From NCBI GenBank assembly GCA_021186555.1, contig JAJKFL010000005.1:44511635-44575634 (forward strand): 64,000 nucleotides of DNA. Reading direction: 5' to 3'. The position numbers were made by a program, and so were the translations under genes. Below are positions 25,401 through 37,400 of this stretch, in pieces. The notes beneath the pieces were generated by a model. The model searched no databases. It was not told the origin of the DNA and saw only the letters and a list, made by a program, of their open reading frames with translations. The first letter of the stretch is position 1. The number at the start of each line of letters is the position of its first letter. Origin of the DNA: Reticulitermes speratus (taxonomy: Eukaryota; Arthropoda; Insecta; Blattodea; Rhinotermitidae).

Positions 25401-28400
25401 GTAATTCATTGAGGAAGTGATGAGTACAAAATTATGCTGAGTATGATCAACTGAGGAGGTGATAACCTGCATAAACAATGGATCTTTACTAAACTTGTCA
25501 ATGCAAAACGCGATACTCACAGAGTTCCAGTTTCCAATGATCAGTGGCTCCAAAGCAATGATCCTGCCAAAGTGTGCATCCAGCACCTTCATCAGCTCCC
25601 CAGAGGCCAGGCTCCAAACATACAAGTTCTTTCTGTAGAAGTGGAAAGTATCACTATCAGCCTTCAGTATTACAAGGGAAGAAAGATTATTGTAACTTAG
25701 ACAGCAAATTCTAGTCCATACTTCAACCTTATATTCTAACCAAGGTCTTCACATCTTTCTGTACTGCCTGCAGGTGAATGGAGATAAACCCTTTAAATTG
25801 GTCATGACTGCTTTCTCCCATAGTTGTTGGTGTTATATAACTTCTGTAGTTGGAATAACATTGTTAGCTATGCAGTCTGTAGAATGGGAGATGGTTTAAG
25901 GGAAATGAGGCACCATACTGTAATAATCAAACCCTCTGTTTCACTGTATCCTATAGAGATAATTCGAGTGACTGTCATTATTCTGTGTATTACTCTACTT
26001 ACAACAGTAGCAGACATTTAATTTTATGTTTTACATTACATGCAGTTGAGCAAAGGTAATTGCTAACTTACCAGCTTCTCACAATTAATGGTCTTTCAAT
26101 CAGCAGAAGAAAAATTTTTGACTGCTCACAGGAGACTGTGCCAGAAAGAAATGAATATGGAGTAAGTTGAGGAATACAGTAAAACTGAAACTGTGCAAGT
26201 GGATGTGTGTTTTAGGACAGGCTGTATGTTTAGTGCACTTTGTTAACCTGACACCTGCGATGACATAGTCCCTGGCTGAAAAGATCATACAGGAGTTGGA
26301 GTAGAGCACACGTGTTGAGATGTTGCGAACTCCATGAGGCAGGGGCAGCACAACAGCCTTGTTAGGGTGGTGTGCACTGTCTCCAAATTCCCACACCACA
26401 AATCCATTACCAGATGTTCCCAGTAGTGTGTTCCCTTCCCGATCCAGTTTCAGCTGCAGCAACACCTCAAGGTTATCGTTCTCTGCCCGAGGCAGATCCC
26501 TCTGTAAACACAATGAATTGCTTCTAGTCAAATAAGTGAATTATTAAATGATACGCATGTTGATACTCAGCTTCATATTCAGTTATAATCAGTAACACCA
26601 GTTCTTTGGCTGGGATATGGTTGCTTTCCTTGTTTGTATCACAGAATATAGTATGAGGAATATAACTCAAAGTAAGAAATTAAATTTGACTTGTGTAATT
26701 GAGGAATCACTTGCACATTGCTTTAACAGGTTGGCTACCACATATATTGGCAAGAACATTGAGTAAATTTTATAATATGTTCGAGGGTCTTCCGTTAACT
26801 CAGAGGTAAGAAATGTTTAAACAGTTACGCTGTTTTATTTGATATATGTGGCTATGCAAACTCCAGTTACCTGCAATATCCACTTTGAGGAAGCAGGATC
26901 AACACAATATTGTGTGACTCCATAGTGGCCTTTGCCCCTGCAGCAGTAGATACTGGACTTGTCTTGTGTCATCACCATTGCGCTACAACACAACAAGATT
27001 ATGAAGTAAGAAACCCAGACTTGAGAGTCCCAGAATCCCATCAGTTGCTGTATTCTGTTTTCTCTAAGAGGACTGAAGCTCTAACCCCTAAAACATTCTT
27101 ATATATTTGCATCAGGAGACCATTCCATTATCTGATCATGAATGTTCCAACTCCCGACAGTCTAACCAGCTGTCTTGCCTGTGGAAGTGAAAAGGTTCCA
27201 ATGTTGGGTTCACTGTTTGCAGTATGAGGGACGGGTCATCCAGCGACCCACTCCATAACAGCAACTGATATGTATCCAGTGATGTGAACTCTATGGAGAG
27301 CAAAGGCCACTTGCTGGGATCCTCTGGGCTCATGTATGTCTGCTCCAATTGCCCCCGCACGTTGAACCGGCACCTGTACAGCACCAGTAATTTGTTAATA
27401 ATGCTTTCTCAACTGCATAAACTATACAGTAATTTATGGACAAGATGAATAGAAACCAGAAAAATATAGAAGGAAACTGCCTGGCCAATTTTAAAGTAAT
27501 CTTCAAATATTTTTCTGAGGAATGCAAGAGAACCCCTCATTGTCTCCCCCATCCTACTGTATAACACTGAAGGCTGCCTACATCCAGCTTTTGACAACAC
27601 TTATAAAATAATCAGACAGACATTGTGAGTCTGCAGTCTTGAATTATGTAGAGAGCACACAAACAATTACAAGAAGGAAGCAGAGTGATATATACTATTC
27701 CTGAATTCCTCTTCAGTCTGTTTTGGTGCCAAGTGACAAGGTCCTACACATATTTTTAATGTGAAAACACAGATAAAGCCAACTTCTTAACAAATCTGTA
27801 TTGTAGCATTCTATAGTAGGTACCAACATTTCAGAGGAACATACTGCGTCCATCTTCAGGGTGGAAGAAGCTTCTCCTGTATTGGTGACAGAGGCAGTAT
27901 GTTCCTCTGAAAGGTTGGTACCAACCTAGTGGACACCACAAGGAACTTTTTCAACCCAGCAAATAGAGGCAATAATGTGTCCATCCAGAAAATTGGTGCC
28001 ACCTACCAGAGAACAAAGTGTTGTTCAACTAAAGGACCACAAAATGAAGCTTCAGCACTATTAAAACCTCAGATCTCAAAAATTTTGGATACAAATTGAG
28101 TTATCATATTTTGTAAACAGAATTATATATTTGTCTTTTTTCATTTAAATGATGTACAGAACTGACCACACGAAACACCAGTCCTTCAGAACCTAGCATT
28201 TGAATACCTGTTACAGGGGCTGACTCACCAAGATCCTGGGCCATGCACAAACAAGTGAGTATTGAGCAGGTATATCCCCTTAATTGGCTGTTGTTGGGGC
28301 AGAGGGTTGTCCATGATGTTATACTCGCTTGTCAGTGTATTCAGCAGCACCGTCTGCAAGCACATGAAATCACTGTAATGTTGAACTGTTTATCATGTTG

Positions 28401-31400
28401 TATTTTAATTGACTGATTTGTAGGTTGCGGCGTGATATTTCGTCAGTCACTCGCTGGTAATATTTATTGCAAATAATGTTCACAATAATTAGTAAATAAC
28501 GAACAGAAGTACTTCATAAAGGATATGGTTGTTTTCCTTCTCATTATCATTGTATGTAGTAGCTGAAATGTACAGGACACCCAAATTAAGAAATTATCAT
28601 GTAATTAAAAGCAAAGCATCGGGTGTGAGAATTTGAATTTCATCCAAAAATTCTACTGCAGTACTTACATGTCACTTTAACAGCTGTGGCTGCTGTACGT
28701 ACCAGTAAGATTATGGTGTAAAATTCATATCTTTGTGTGTTTTCTGTTAGGTCAAGATAGGAAAGGGGAAACTAATGGGAAAGTTGCATTAAATATGTTA
28801 CACAGTACACCGATGATTCAGTCTTCAGCAATTAATTAAAGTGTTAACATTTTCTCCATATTCAGTATAATAGTTACACTGCCATGACTCAGTGTTGAGG
28901 TCCTCATTTGTCATAATAGTGTAAATGTAAAGATAAAGTTGTCCCTGTGCATGCCATAAAGGCATATGCAGGAATGGAGGTATAACTCCACTCATTTTTA
29001 ACCTTAGCACTGCATGGAGGTGAGTGGTCAGCCTCACGCTCTGGTTGCTTTACTGCCTTGGAAAGAAGCCCCAGTATCCACTGAATAGCAAGCTGGGGAG
29101 CCTACACGTGATCTGGATGCTTTGGAGAATAGAAAAATTGTCGCCACTACCAATGATTGAACCATGATTCCTTGGTCATCCAGCTAGTAGCATAGTCATT
29201 AAACTGACTGTGCTATCCCGGCTAACATGAAAGTGAAGGTGGCATTAAGGTAGAATCTGTGTATTGCATGAAGGAGCATGTGACAAAAGCAAGTAGCCTA
29301 ATAATTTGTAAAGAATTTGGTTATTGTGGGAAGTGTTAAGCAAAATAACTCACCTGGTTGTTGTTGGTGTAAGCTGCAGCAAACCTGTTGTCAGGGCTGA
29401 GAACCAGCTGCTGCATGATGCCCTCAATACCGGGGTTCACATCTCGAGTCAAGTCACTTGTTGACAGGTCCCATGTGATAAACTTGTTTGAGATCGACAC
29501 AATGTAGCGAAGGTCAGAAGTCAGACAGAATCCAAACACTGCAAATTGGTGGCCCTCCAGAGAGTACTGTTGGTCATCACCAAACATTTCAAGACTTCTA
29601 ACTATGATTCTTGACTCTAGCTGATCAAATTATATTTCTGCTACAATGACCTATGGCAAACTTAGTCCTTGAAAAAACATGGATCAAGCCCTAGTGTTGG
29701 TGCAAAAAAGAATCAGATTTTGAGTACATGTACCTTTAGAGGTCCCCCTGGGGTGTGCAGACAGTGATAGAGTGGCAGCAGTGCACAGTGTTCTGGCCCT
29801 TTCTCATCACACTGCTGGAGCAGCATCTTCACATTTGGGTTGGGGCCTATTTCTGGCAGAAGCCGGGACACCAACTGTGGGGCCAACATGTTGGGGTGCA
29901 TTCCCAGAATTGCCCCACCCAGTCGGAGAGCATCTGCCACCAACATGAGCTCTCTGTGGGCAGGTTTCATTGTGTAAGAAATCACAATATTCCGCATTAG
30001 AGCATTTCATGTGCTAAGTTTCCTGAAACTGTTTTCTTGAGTAAATGCCTGGCTACTCTTAAAGAAATTGGTGAATTGGAAATTTAAGCAAATTAATCAC
30101 AGTTATTTGTATGTCTATTCTGTCTTATTCAGTGATAAGGTCTCACTAATGGCTGACAGTGGCTTTACATTTCTGACCTGATTTTCCTGGTACAGACCTG
30201 ATAACTTGCCATTACAACTATCACCTACTAGATACCACTTTAGTAAAGATATTTTCACAGACTATAAATTAAAGTGTATATCTGATACTGCAAAGAAGTC
30301 TGAGAGGTGAAGTCCTTTTTTTTGGCACAAGCTGTCAGATGAATTTGCAGTATTGTGTTACAAGAAAGGAGTGAAGCAAAACAATGCAGTGTAGAAGATA
30401 TCATTAGCTGTAGCAAGAAAATAGAATCTTCAGATTTGCTAGTCATATTCTCAGCACCAAGTTCAGAATGACAACTTGAAGAGTGAGTTAAATATGTTTA
30501 AGATGGAAAAGATGAGAGAATACAAAGCACACAGCAAGATGAAGACATTGAAAGTTCAAGGAACAGTTCAAGTTAAAAATTATTTCTCATGTAATTAAAA
30601 GGAAATATGGAGGAAACAGTAAATGACTTATGCTTTTGTGTCCTTGTAATCAGAGCAATCTTTTGCCAAACAGAGCCATTTCCTTTACATGTCATAAGTG
30701 GAAGAGCACTGTGGCATGCATTACGCACTTGTCTCCGTGTTACTTCCGCATCATAAAATTCACTGTGAGTGGCCTATTCAGTTGATATTATTGAAAATTA
30801 CTTGATCCACGCCATTTAAAATATACCGGATACAAGGTTTAAAACATGCACTCAAAATCTGTGAGGCTGCATGGGGACCTGTATAGGCTGGTTGTATTGT
30901 AGATTTTCATAATTTTCATAATTTGTGCTCTATCTGCATTGTCAGTTCGGCATATGTATGGCCCCATAGTTTTGTTTTTGAATTTAGCTTAGAAATTTCC
31001 TAAGTATTGGTCATTATGAACTACTCAAACCAGTTACAAACTTAAAATGAAAGAAAACTGAACCATACCACAGACAGTACCACATGTGGGAGGCACTAAC
31101 ACTGCTTCCTTCTTCCTGCATATGATGTCACCACAGACAGAGAAGGTGCTTGTATGTCACAAACTGTGTACTATGGCATGATTTTGAAAACCACATGTCT
31201 TTTGTGTTTTTATTATCTTTCCATGAATTATAAGTCATGTCTAAACTGAACTGCTCCTTTAAGTCACAGAATGTGCACAGATGCTCATACGAGAACTAAA
31301 CCAAGCCACACAAAGAGATCCTGTCTCTTTCTCTTCCTCTGTTTAACAGCTTCTCAGTTATAGTACCACAAAGTGAACATCATGCTTTGACAAATAGTAC

Positions 31401-34400
31401 TTGTACACCGTCAAACACAACCTTTATTAGTAAACAAAACTTGTTACACTAACTCTAGTAACATATGTTTCGACTTAGTCATCATCAAGCTACTCTAATG
31501 AAATATAAAAACGTAAATGTAGATTAGCCTGATGATGGCAGATTAAGTCAACACATATGTTTCCTAGAGTTAGTGTAACAAGTTTTACTTACTAATAAAG
31601 GTTGTGTTTGACGGTGTACAAGTGCAATTTGTCAATATAGATAACACAACGGGATGCCTAATATCAAACTGAATGTCATGGATCTGACGTTTGGTCTTGC
31701 CATTTAAGTCCATACTCCCCTTTTGTAGCAAATCATGTGCTATAAATATAAATGGATATGTGTAGTGTAAATGTAAATTACCCATCTCTTTAATGAGTTC
31801 ATAACACTGTTTACAGTGAATTATAGGATCATAAATCTTCAAAGAACTGGACTAAGTAAAAGAGAATTTCTGAAAGGGTTAAATTTCAAAATATTTGCAT
31901 CATATTTAATTCCCGGTTATATAAATATTGTTTAATCTAACGAGAAAAGTTCAGGGACAGGTATAGAACTTTGTATGGCTCGATTCATTTCCTTGTAACA
32001 GTTGGAACAGAAGCTGGAAAGAAGATTCAGCAGTTAAACAGAATACAAGACTCACCTCAACTTCTTTCGGATTTGTTCGCTAACAATGAAAGAAACAGCT
32101 CACAGTGTCTTATTATGCCTCATTTAAAAAGCAAATACAATGCTGCAAAAACAACACAAAGCCAAGAAATGGTATGAGCCCTACAGTGCCGGAAATTGGG
32201 CAGGACACTTCATGGCAAACATGAAGTGTTTACTTCTGTCACTTCTTGACTGTTACTAAGTTATGCACACATCACATTTCAAGCCATAACTGATAGCAAG
32301 CATGACTGATTCTTATCGTCCTGATTTAAATTAAAAATTTTGTGGTGAGACTAATTATATTCTAGTTTGTAGATGTAGGTATAGATGGGATATGTAGGTA
32401 CAGATAGGTATTAAATTGGGTCTTACACAAACAAGGTTGTGAAGAAGTGAAATGAATTAAAGAAGATCAGATTGGGATTCTGTGAACACAGAGGCAGATA
32501 CAGGAGACATCTGTAGGTTGAATGGCAGAGGAAAGAAACAACCTGCTCCGGTATAGTTTCATTTGTATTAGTCATGTAGTGCATCTCACTTAACCACGAA
32601 GAAAGAGAGTAGCTTCAGAATTGCAGTACATTATAACGCAACTGCTCAAAGAATAGAGTTGTTGCAGCATTGTCTGTTGTTGCTGATAGAAATTTAGGAC
32701 AATTTTAATGCAGGTATTTTAAAGCACTTATAAATATTCAGGATTTAATTTTAAGTTTCAATTAGTCCTTTTAGATCAGTTTTCAAAAGTAATGTATTTA
32801 ACTTTTATATGACTAATTCCTGTCAATATGAGCTACATACAAATGAAGTGAAGTGGATCACTTACCACACATGACCAACCAAGCTACGTGAGTGATGTTA
32901 ATATTATTGTGTTGTGGGATGTGGCACCATGTAGTCTCTCCTTCTAACCCTGAAGATGGAAGCAGAAGATTCCTCCAGATATGGTGGTACCTGTCTATCA
33001 GACTACACCATGTCACATCCCAGAAGACCATAATTTTAATGTTTACTGGCACAAGAACCTCAAATATCATAAGTAACGATTTGACCAGTTCTATATCCCA
33101 TGGTCTCTAATGTGACCTTTTGTGGATCAATGAATGTGAATAAAGAATAAAGAATATATAAATGTACAGTTTTTCATTGATTCAACTAGGTGTTTTACGT
33201 ACAAGTTGAGGTTATCATATTAATGAAGATAGACATTGAAAAATTTTGGGTTATGGAACCATGTAATCTGCTGGGTGAGTACAAACATTCTAGAAGAATA
33301 TGTTGCCTTCAGCTTCAGGTTTCTACCCTGAAGTTGGAGACAGCAGGATCCTCTGAAACAATGGTATTCACCTACCAGACTAAAACATGGTATTATAACA
33401 CAGCATACCATAGTATGGGACTTTTATACATTTATATCAGTAGTGATCCACCTCCTCTAAGTATATACATTTATTTATTACAACCTAATTTTCTTTTGCA
33501 TTAAATACCGCCAGTAGTGGCTTACCAACCTGGTTGCTTCCCTGTCCTCAATGTTGTTACATGCATCTTCAAAGTCACTGAGAACAGCCTGCAGGGGGCA
33601 TGAGGACAACTTTGCATGCAGCCATTCATAGCTGAACAACACATGATTATACAGGTCCTGAAATCGGCGTGACCGCACCATGTGGTATGGCATTTCACCA
33701 AACTGCAAGTGATTACAATGCAGACACACAATAGTGAAGTAATTAACTGACAAAAAAATCACAAGTCTTTAATTTAGTTGTAGCAATGAGTTGGGATTAA
33801 GTCTTTCTGTACTTTTGCCTCATATGGGTCTGTTTTACCGGTCCCTAATGATAGATGAGTATGAAGCAAGAACTGAAAGATAACTGGCAGGGGAAAACCG
33901 AAGTGCTTGGGGCAGCAGGGGACATGTCCTAGTGCATTTTGTCCATAATAAATACACATGGACTGGCCTGGAATTGAATCTATGCCTCTGAGATAAAAAC
34001 CTGTTATTAAGTGCCTGAGTTAAGGCATGACCAGAGAGGTAACTATGTAACTAACAAATTAAATAAAGAATTAATTAAATATAGGTATGTTACCTTTATG
34101 ATTAATCACCTAAACAAGGAAACAAGTAACTTAACACCAGTGTAAGAGCAAAACCATGTAAACAAATCCTGTTATAAGGAACATAGTTTATCTATAAGAC
34201 AATTTCTAACTCATGGCACAGAAACCTTCTTGTGTAGCTGATTCAGCAGTCAAAGCATTCCCTTCTTTTATGAGACCAAGAGGTTCATTACCATTTTGAT
34301 AACAGCCTGACATGGGATCCTGTACTGAGCCAGATAAACTTAATCTACAACTTCACATGCTATTTCTTTACAGTTTCTTTCAATATTATCCTCCCAATGA

Positions 34401-37400
34401 CATATAGGGCAAGCTGTTTTAAACAGATAATAAAATTTCGGTTCCACAAAATATGAGGAATATTTTCATGAGCCATGCATCTACTAGCTTTTCAAGAACA
34501 ACTCTAATGCGTGTAGTTATTTATTACTCCTGGGTCTTCCAAGCAGCCTCTTTCCTTCAAGTTTTTGAAGGAAAATTATGTGTGAATTTCTCATCCCTCC
34601 CACCCATGCCACATGCCTACTCATCTTGTCTTCCTTGATTGAATCATGCTACTCATAATAACAGTATGTGAACACTACACATTATGAAATTTCTCACTAC
34701 AAAATTTTCTCCATTCCATATGCATGTATCTCAGAAATATTTGAGACATGATTCAGACATATTGGTGCACCTTTCTTAAATTGTAGCGTGACACTTTGCC
34801 ATCCTTGGAGTAGAACACAAGTGGCTGGATAGGAACCTTCCTGTCAGCCGAGCCTTCCCTGTCAGTTAAGTTAAACCTGCAAAATAGGCAATGATTTTAT
34901 ATTAAATTTGAGGTGATAATGAAAATCCGTATTGTGAGGTCTTCTGGGGTATGATATTGTGCATTCTGGTACGTGGAACCTCTGTTTTGGAGAAACAGAC
35001 TGCCCTCGTCTTCAGGGTAGATGAACCTGCCATCTACCAAACTACATGGTCTCACATCACAAATTACTTTAAACTACTTACTCACTACCATGAGAATCTC
35101 ATATCTTGAAACTGACATTATCATAATAAAGCAACAGGAACATTAATAACAGCAATTACAAGAACAAGGAAAAAATGGTCTTGAAATATAAGGACAGTAT
35201 GACAGGAGCAGAAAGTACAGGTTAAAGTAGTAATGTGCTAGCAACTACTCGGAAAACTAGAAATCACTTACAAAACATCTGGATCACAGTTTGTAAAGGA
35301 AGAGTGCATATTGTAAAATTTAATTCCAGGTCAGGTGCCTCTTAATGCTGTTTCTATATGACTGTGAGACTTGTAGGGTAACTGTAAATTTCATTACTTT
35401 ACCTCACCTCATCACACTGTGCATTCTTCCATCAAGTCATAGCACATTATATTCCCATTGTTATTAGATAAAATTGTGTTATATTTGCACAATGTCACTG
35501 ACAAAGAAACAATTGCCTCTCAATCTGAGAAATAAATTGTCCAAATATCCACCAAAGTAGGTAACTGAGAAGGCGGTGGAAGGTTGATCTCTTAGAGTAG
35601 ACATAACCAAGTGTTAAAATTGATAACCAGTAATAGTCAATAACAGCATCTGCATAATAATAACTGAGTGGCAATACCTGTGTCGTTGTATCTCTGTGTA
35701 CTTGAAGGGCTTAGGGTTGCCACCTCCCCAGATACCTGCGTAATAATCTGCAATGGCTGAATGAAAGTACATGGCCATGTTCATATTCTTGAAGTACCTC
35801 TCACGGGCTGCATCCCGGAACTGCCTGCAGATACAAAAATTCTGCGTTATTGATTACCTCTTCCAGCGGACATCAGTTTCAAATATCAGCCCAGAAACCA
35901 GCTCATCTCTATATTTGTGGTTGTGGTCAGTCCCCTCCTACACATGCTGGAAAACTACCTTAAATAAAATAGCCCACGAGAGTGTCCCACCTTATCCTCC
36001 CCAGTTAATAATTTACAATCATTAACACACTGGCATACTTTGACAGCTACAAGATTTCTGCCTGTTTGGCTGGAGTTTGCTATTTTAGCACCTGCAATAT
36101 ATCAACAGACAGAAGTCTAAGTAAGTTAGTTTTCTTATTGTATAAAAGATGTGGTTCCTGACACATCTCTACAAAATTTTGTGATAAATTTTAGTTATTA
36201 CTTTTATATTACGTGTATGAACAGACATTGTGGGTATGAAAAATCTATAATCCATGAATTAGGCCTTCCTCTACTACTTAAACATATCATGTATCGATAG
36301 AGAGTACGTGTAAATAAATGCAACAGAAATATTATTTATAACTTTTTGCAGTGTAATGCTGTCACTGTTGATTACTGTGCTACTAAAACTTGCTATACAG
36401 TGTTGTGAAACTGTGATACCACAATGTGTTATATATGATGTCTCATAGCTTAGGTACTGGAACATATTAAACATGGTGTTGCAAAGCTGTGTACCAGAAT
36501 GTACCATACAGAGTGTTGTATGTTTTGCAAAGCTGTGGTACCAGAACATACTATACAGACGGTTACAAAGCTGTGATACTACAACATATTGTGCTGACTG
36601 TTATAAATCTCTGGTACCAGAACGTCTTATACAGTGATGGGAATCTGTAACATCAGAATGAAGATCAGAATGATATCAATGATGTGAACCCATGGCGTCA
36701 GAATGTACTAAACAAAGTGCTGTGAATATGTAATATCAGAACACACAGTGGGGAGTGTTTCGAAAAAATATTACCAGAATATGATATACACCGTTGGGAA
36801 ATTGTTGTGCCAGAACATACTGTACAGAATATTTCGAACCTGTGGTACCAGTTCATGACGCTTACGCCGTCCGCCTCCCGTTCCGAGAGGTAATTGGGCA
36901 GGTCGTTGCGGATGCGAGTCCAAAGCAAAGGCGGGATGCGGCGTACGGGAGGCAAGTGGTACTGGTACACATCGTCCAGCACCTTGTCGTCCAGGGAGAT
37001 CAGGTCCTCCAGCTCGGACTCGGACAAGCCGCTCTTGGCCGCGGTGATGTAAGCGAGCGCATGAAATACGAGGATGCGGCCGTGCTGTGGGCAAAATATT
37101 CCTTGCTACTGTGTTCCAGACCAATGGCGGATGATCAAGGAAATGGAAGCTAGAATGTCTCGTTATCCTTTGTCTTTCCATTTACGAGTACACTTTCGTC
37201 TTCCAAGTAGCCTCGTTCCATCCACCCAACACTTCGTGTGCGTGTCATATATTCTGCACATTTCAGTCGTCTTAAAGTGGTACATATAATGACCGTCAGC
37301 ATAATTATTTATTGAAAGGCTTGAATCACAAACACTACAACATGTTTCGGCTTCTCAACATTGAGCCATCTTCAGGCTATATTACAAAGTTGTATAAAGA

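Larger units (their letters stand above)
20303..29566 (-). other. NWD2: NWD exons 17-28: WD40 repeat region
   Basis: Exons 29354-29566, 28229-28353, 27179-27373, 26871-26982, 26248-26501, 25521-25632, 25123-25376, 24247-24449, 23715-23914, 22628-22797, 21235-21394 and 20303-20492. WD-type strand ends are visible: [11 protein letters not shown] with [73 protein letters not shown] and [14 protein letters not shown]. Later blades lack the WD signature but continue as [14 protein letters not shown] and [19 protein letters not shown]. Such propellers usually bind partners and restrain the NTPase; that is family knowledge. Exon 27 contains one surplus base at 21361-21363. Introns after exons 19 and 27 start with GC. 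Confidence 0.92.
29954..33529. other. NWD intron 15, 3.6 kb, repeats only
   Basis: Between NWD exons 15 and 16. It contains one foldback element (31400-31622) and two P1 MITEs (32905-33035, 33246-33402). The section 30000-31390 shows no recognised feature: it is AT-rich with only short unsupported frames. Confidence 0.6.
29734..37084 (-). other. NWD2: NWD exons 12-16: winged-helix-like and helical middle region
   Basis: Exons 36840-37084, 35678-35824, 34771-34876, 33530-33702 and 29734-29953. Conserved strings: [19 protein letters not shown] (a winged-helix-like segment typical after NACHT), [90 protein letters not shown] and [14 protein letters not shown]. The region ends with TPGGPLK, right before the first WD blade. 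The 3' end of exon 12 is followed by a tandem array that repeats the exon-intron junction (see 36380-36850). Confidence 0.9.

Noticed and set aside
25119-25625. 168-codon minus-strand frame as an independent gene
   Set aside because: It is NWD exons 22 and 23 plus the open intron between them; the flanking splice sites and protein homology explain both ends.
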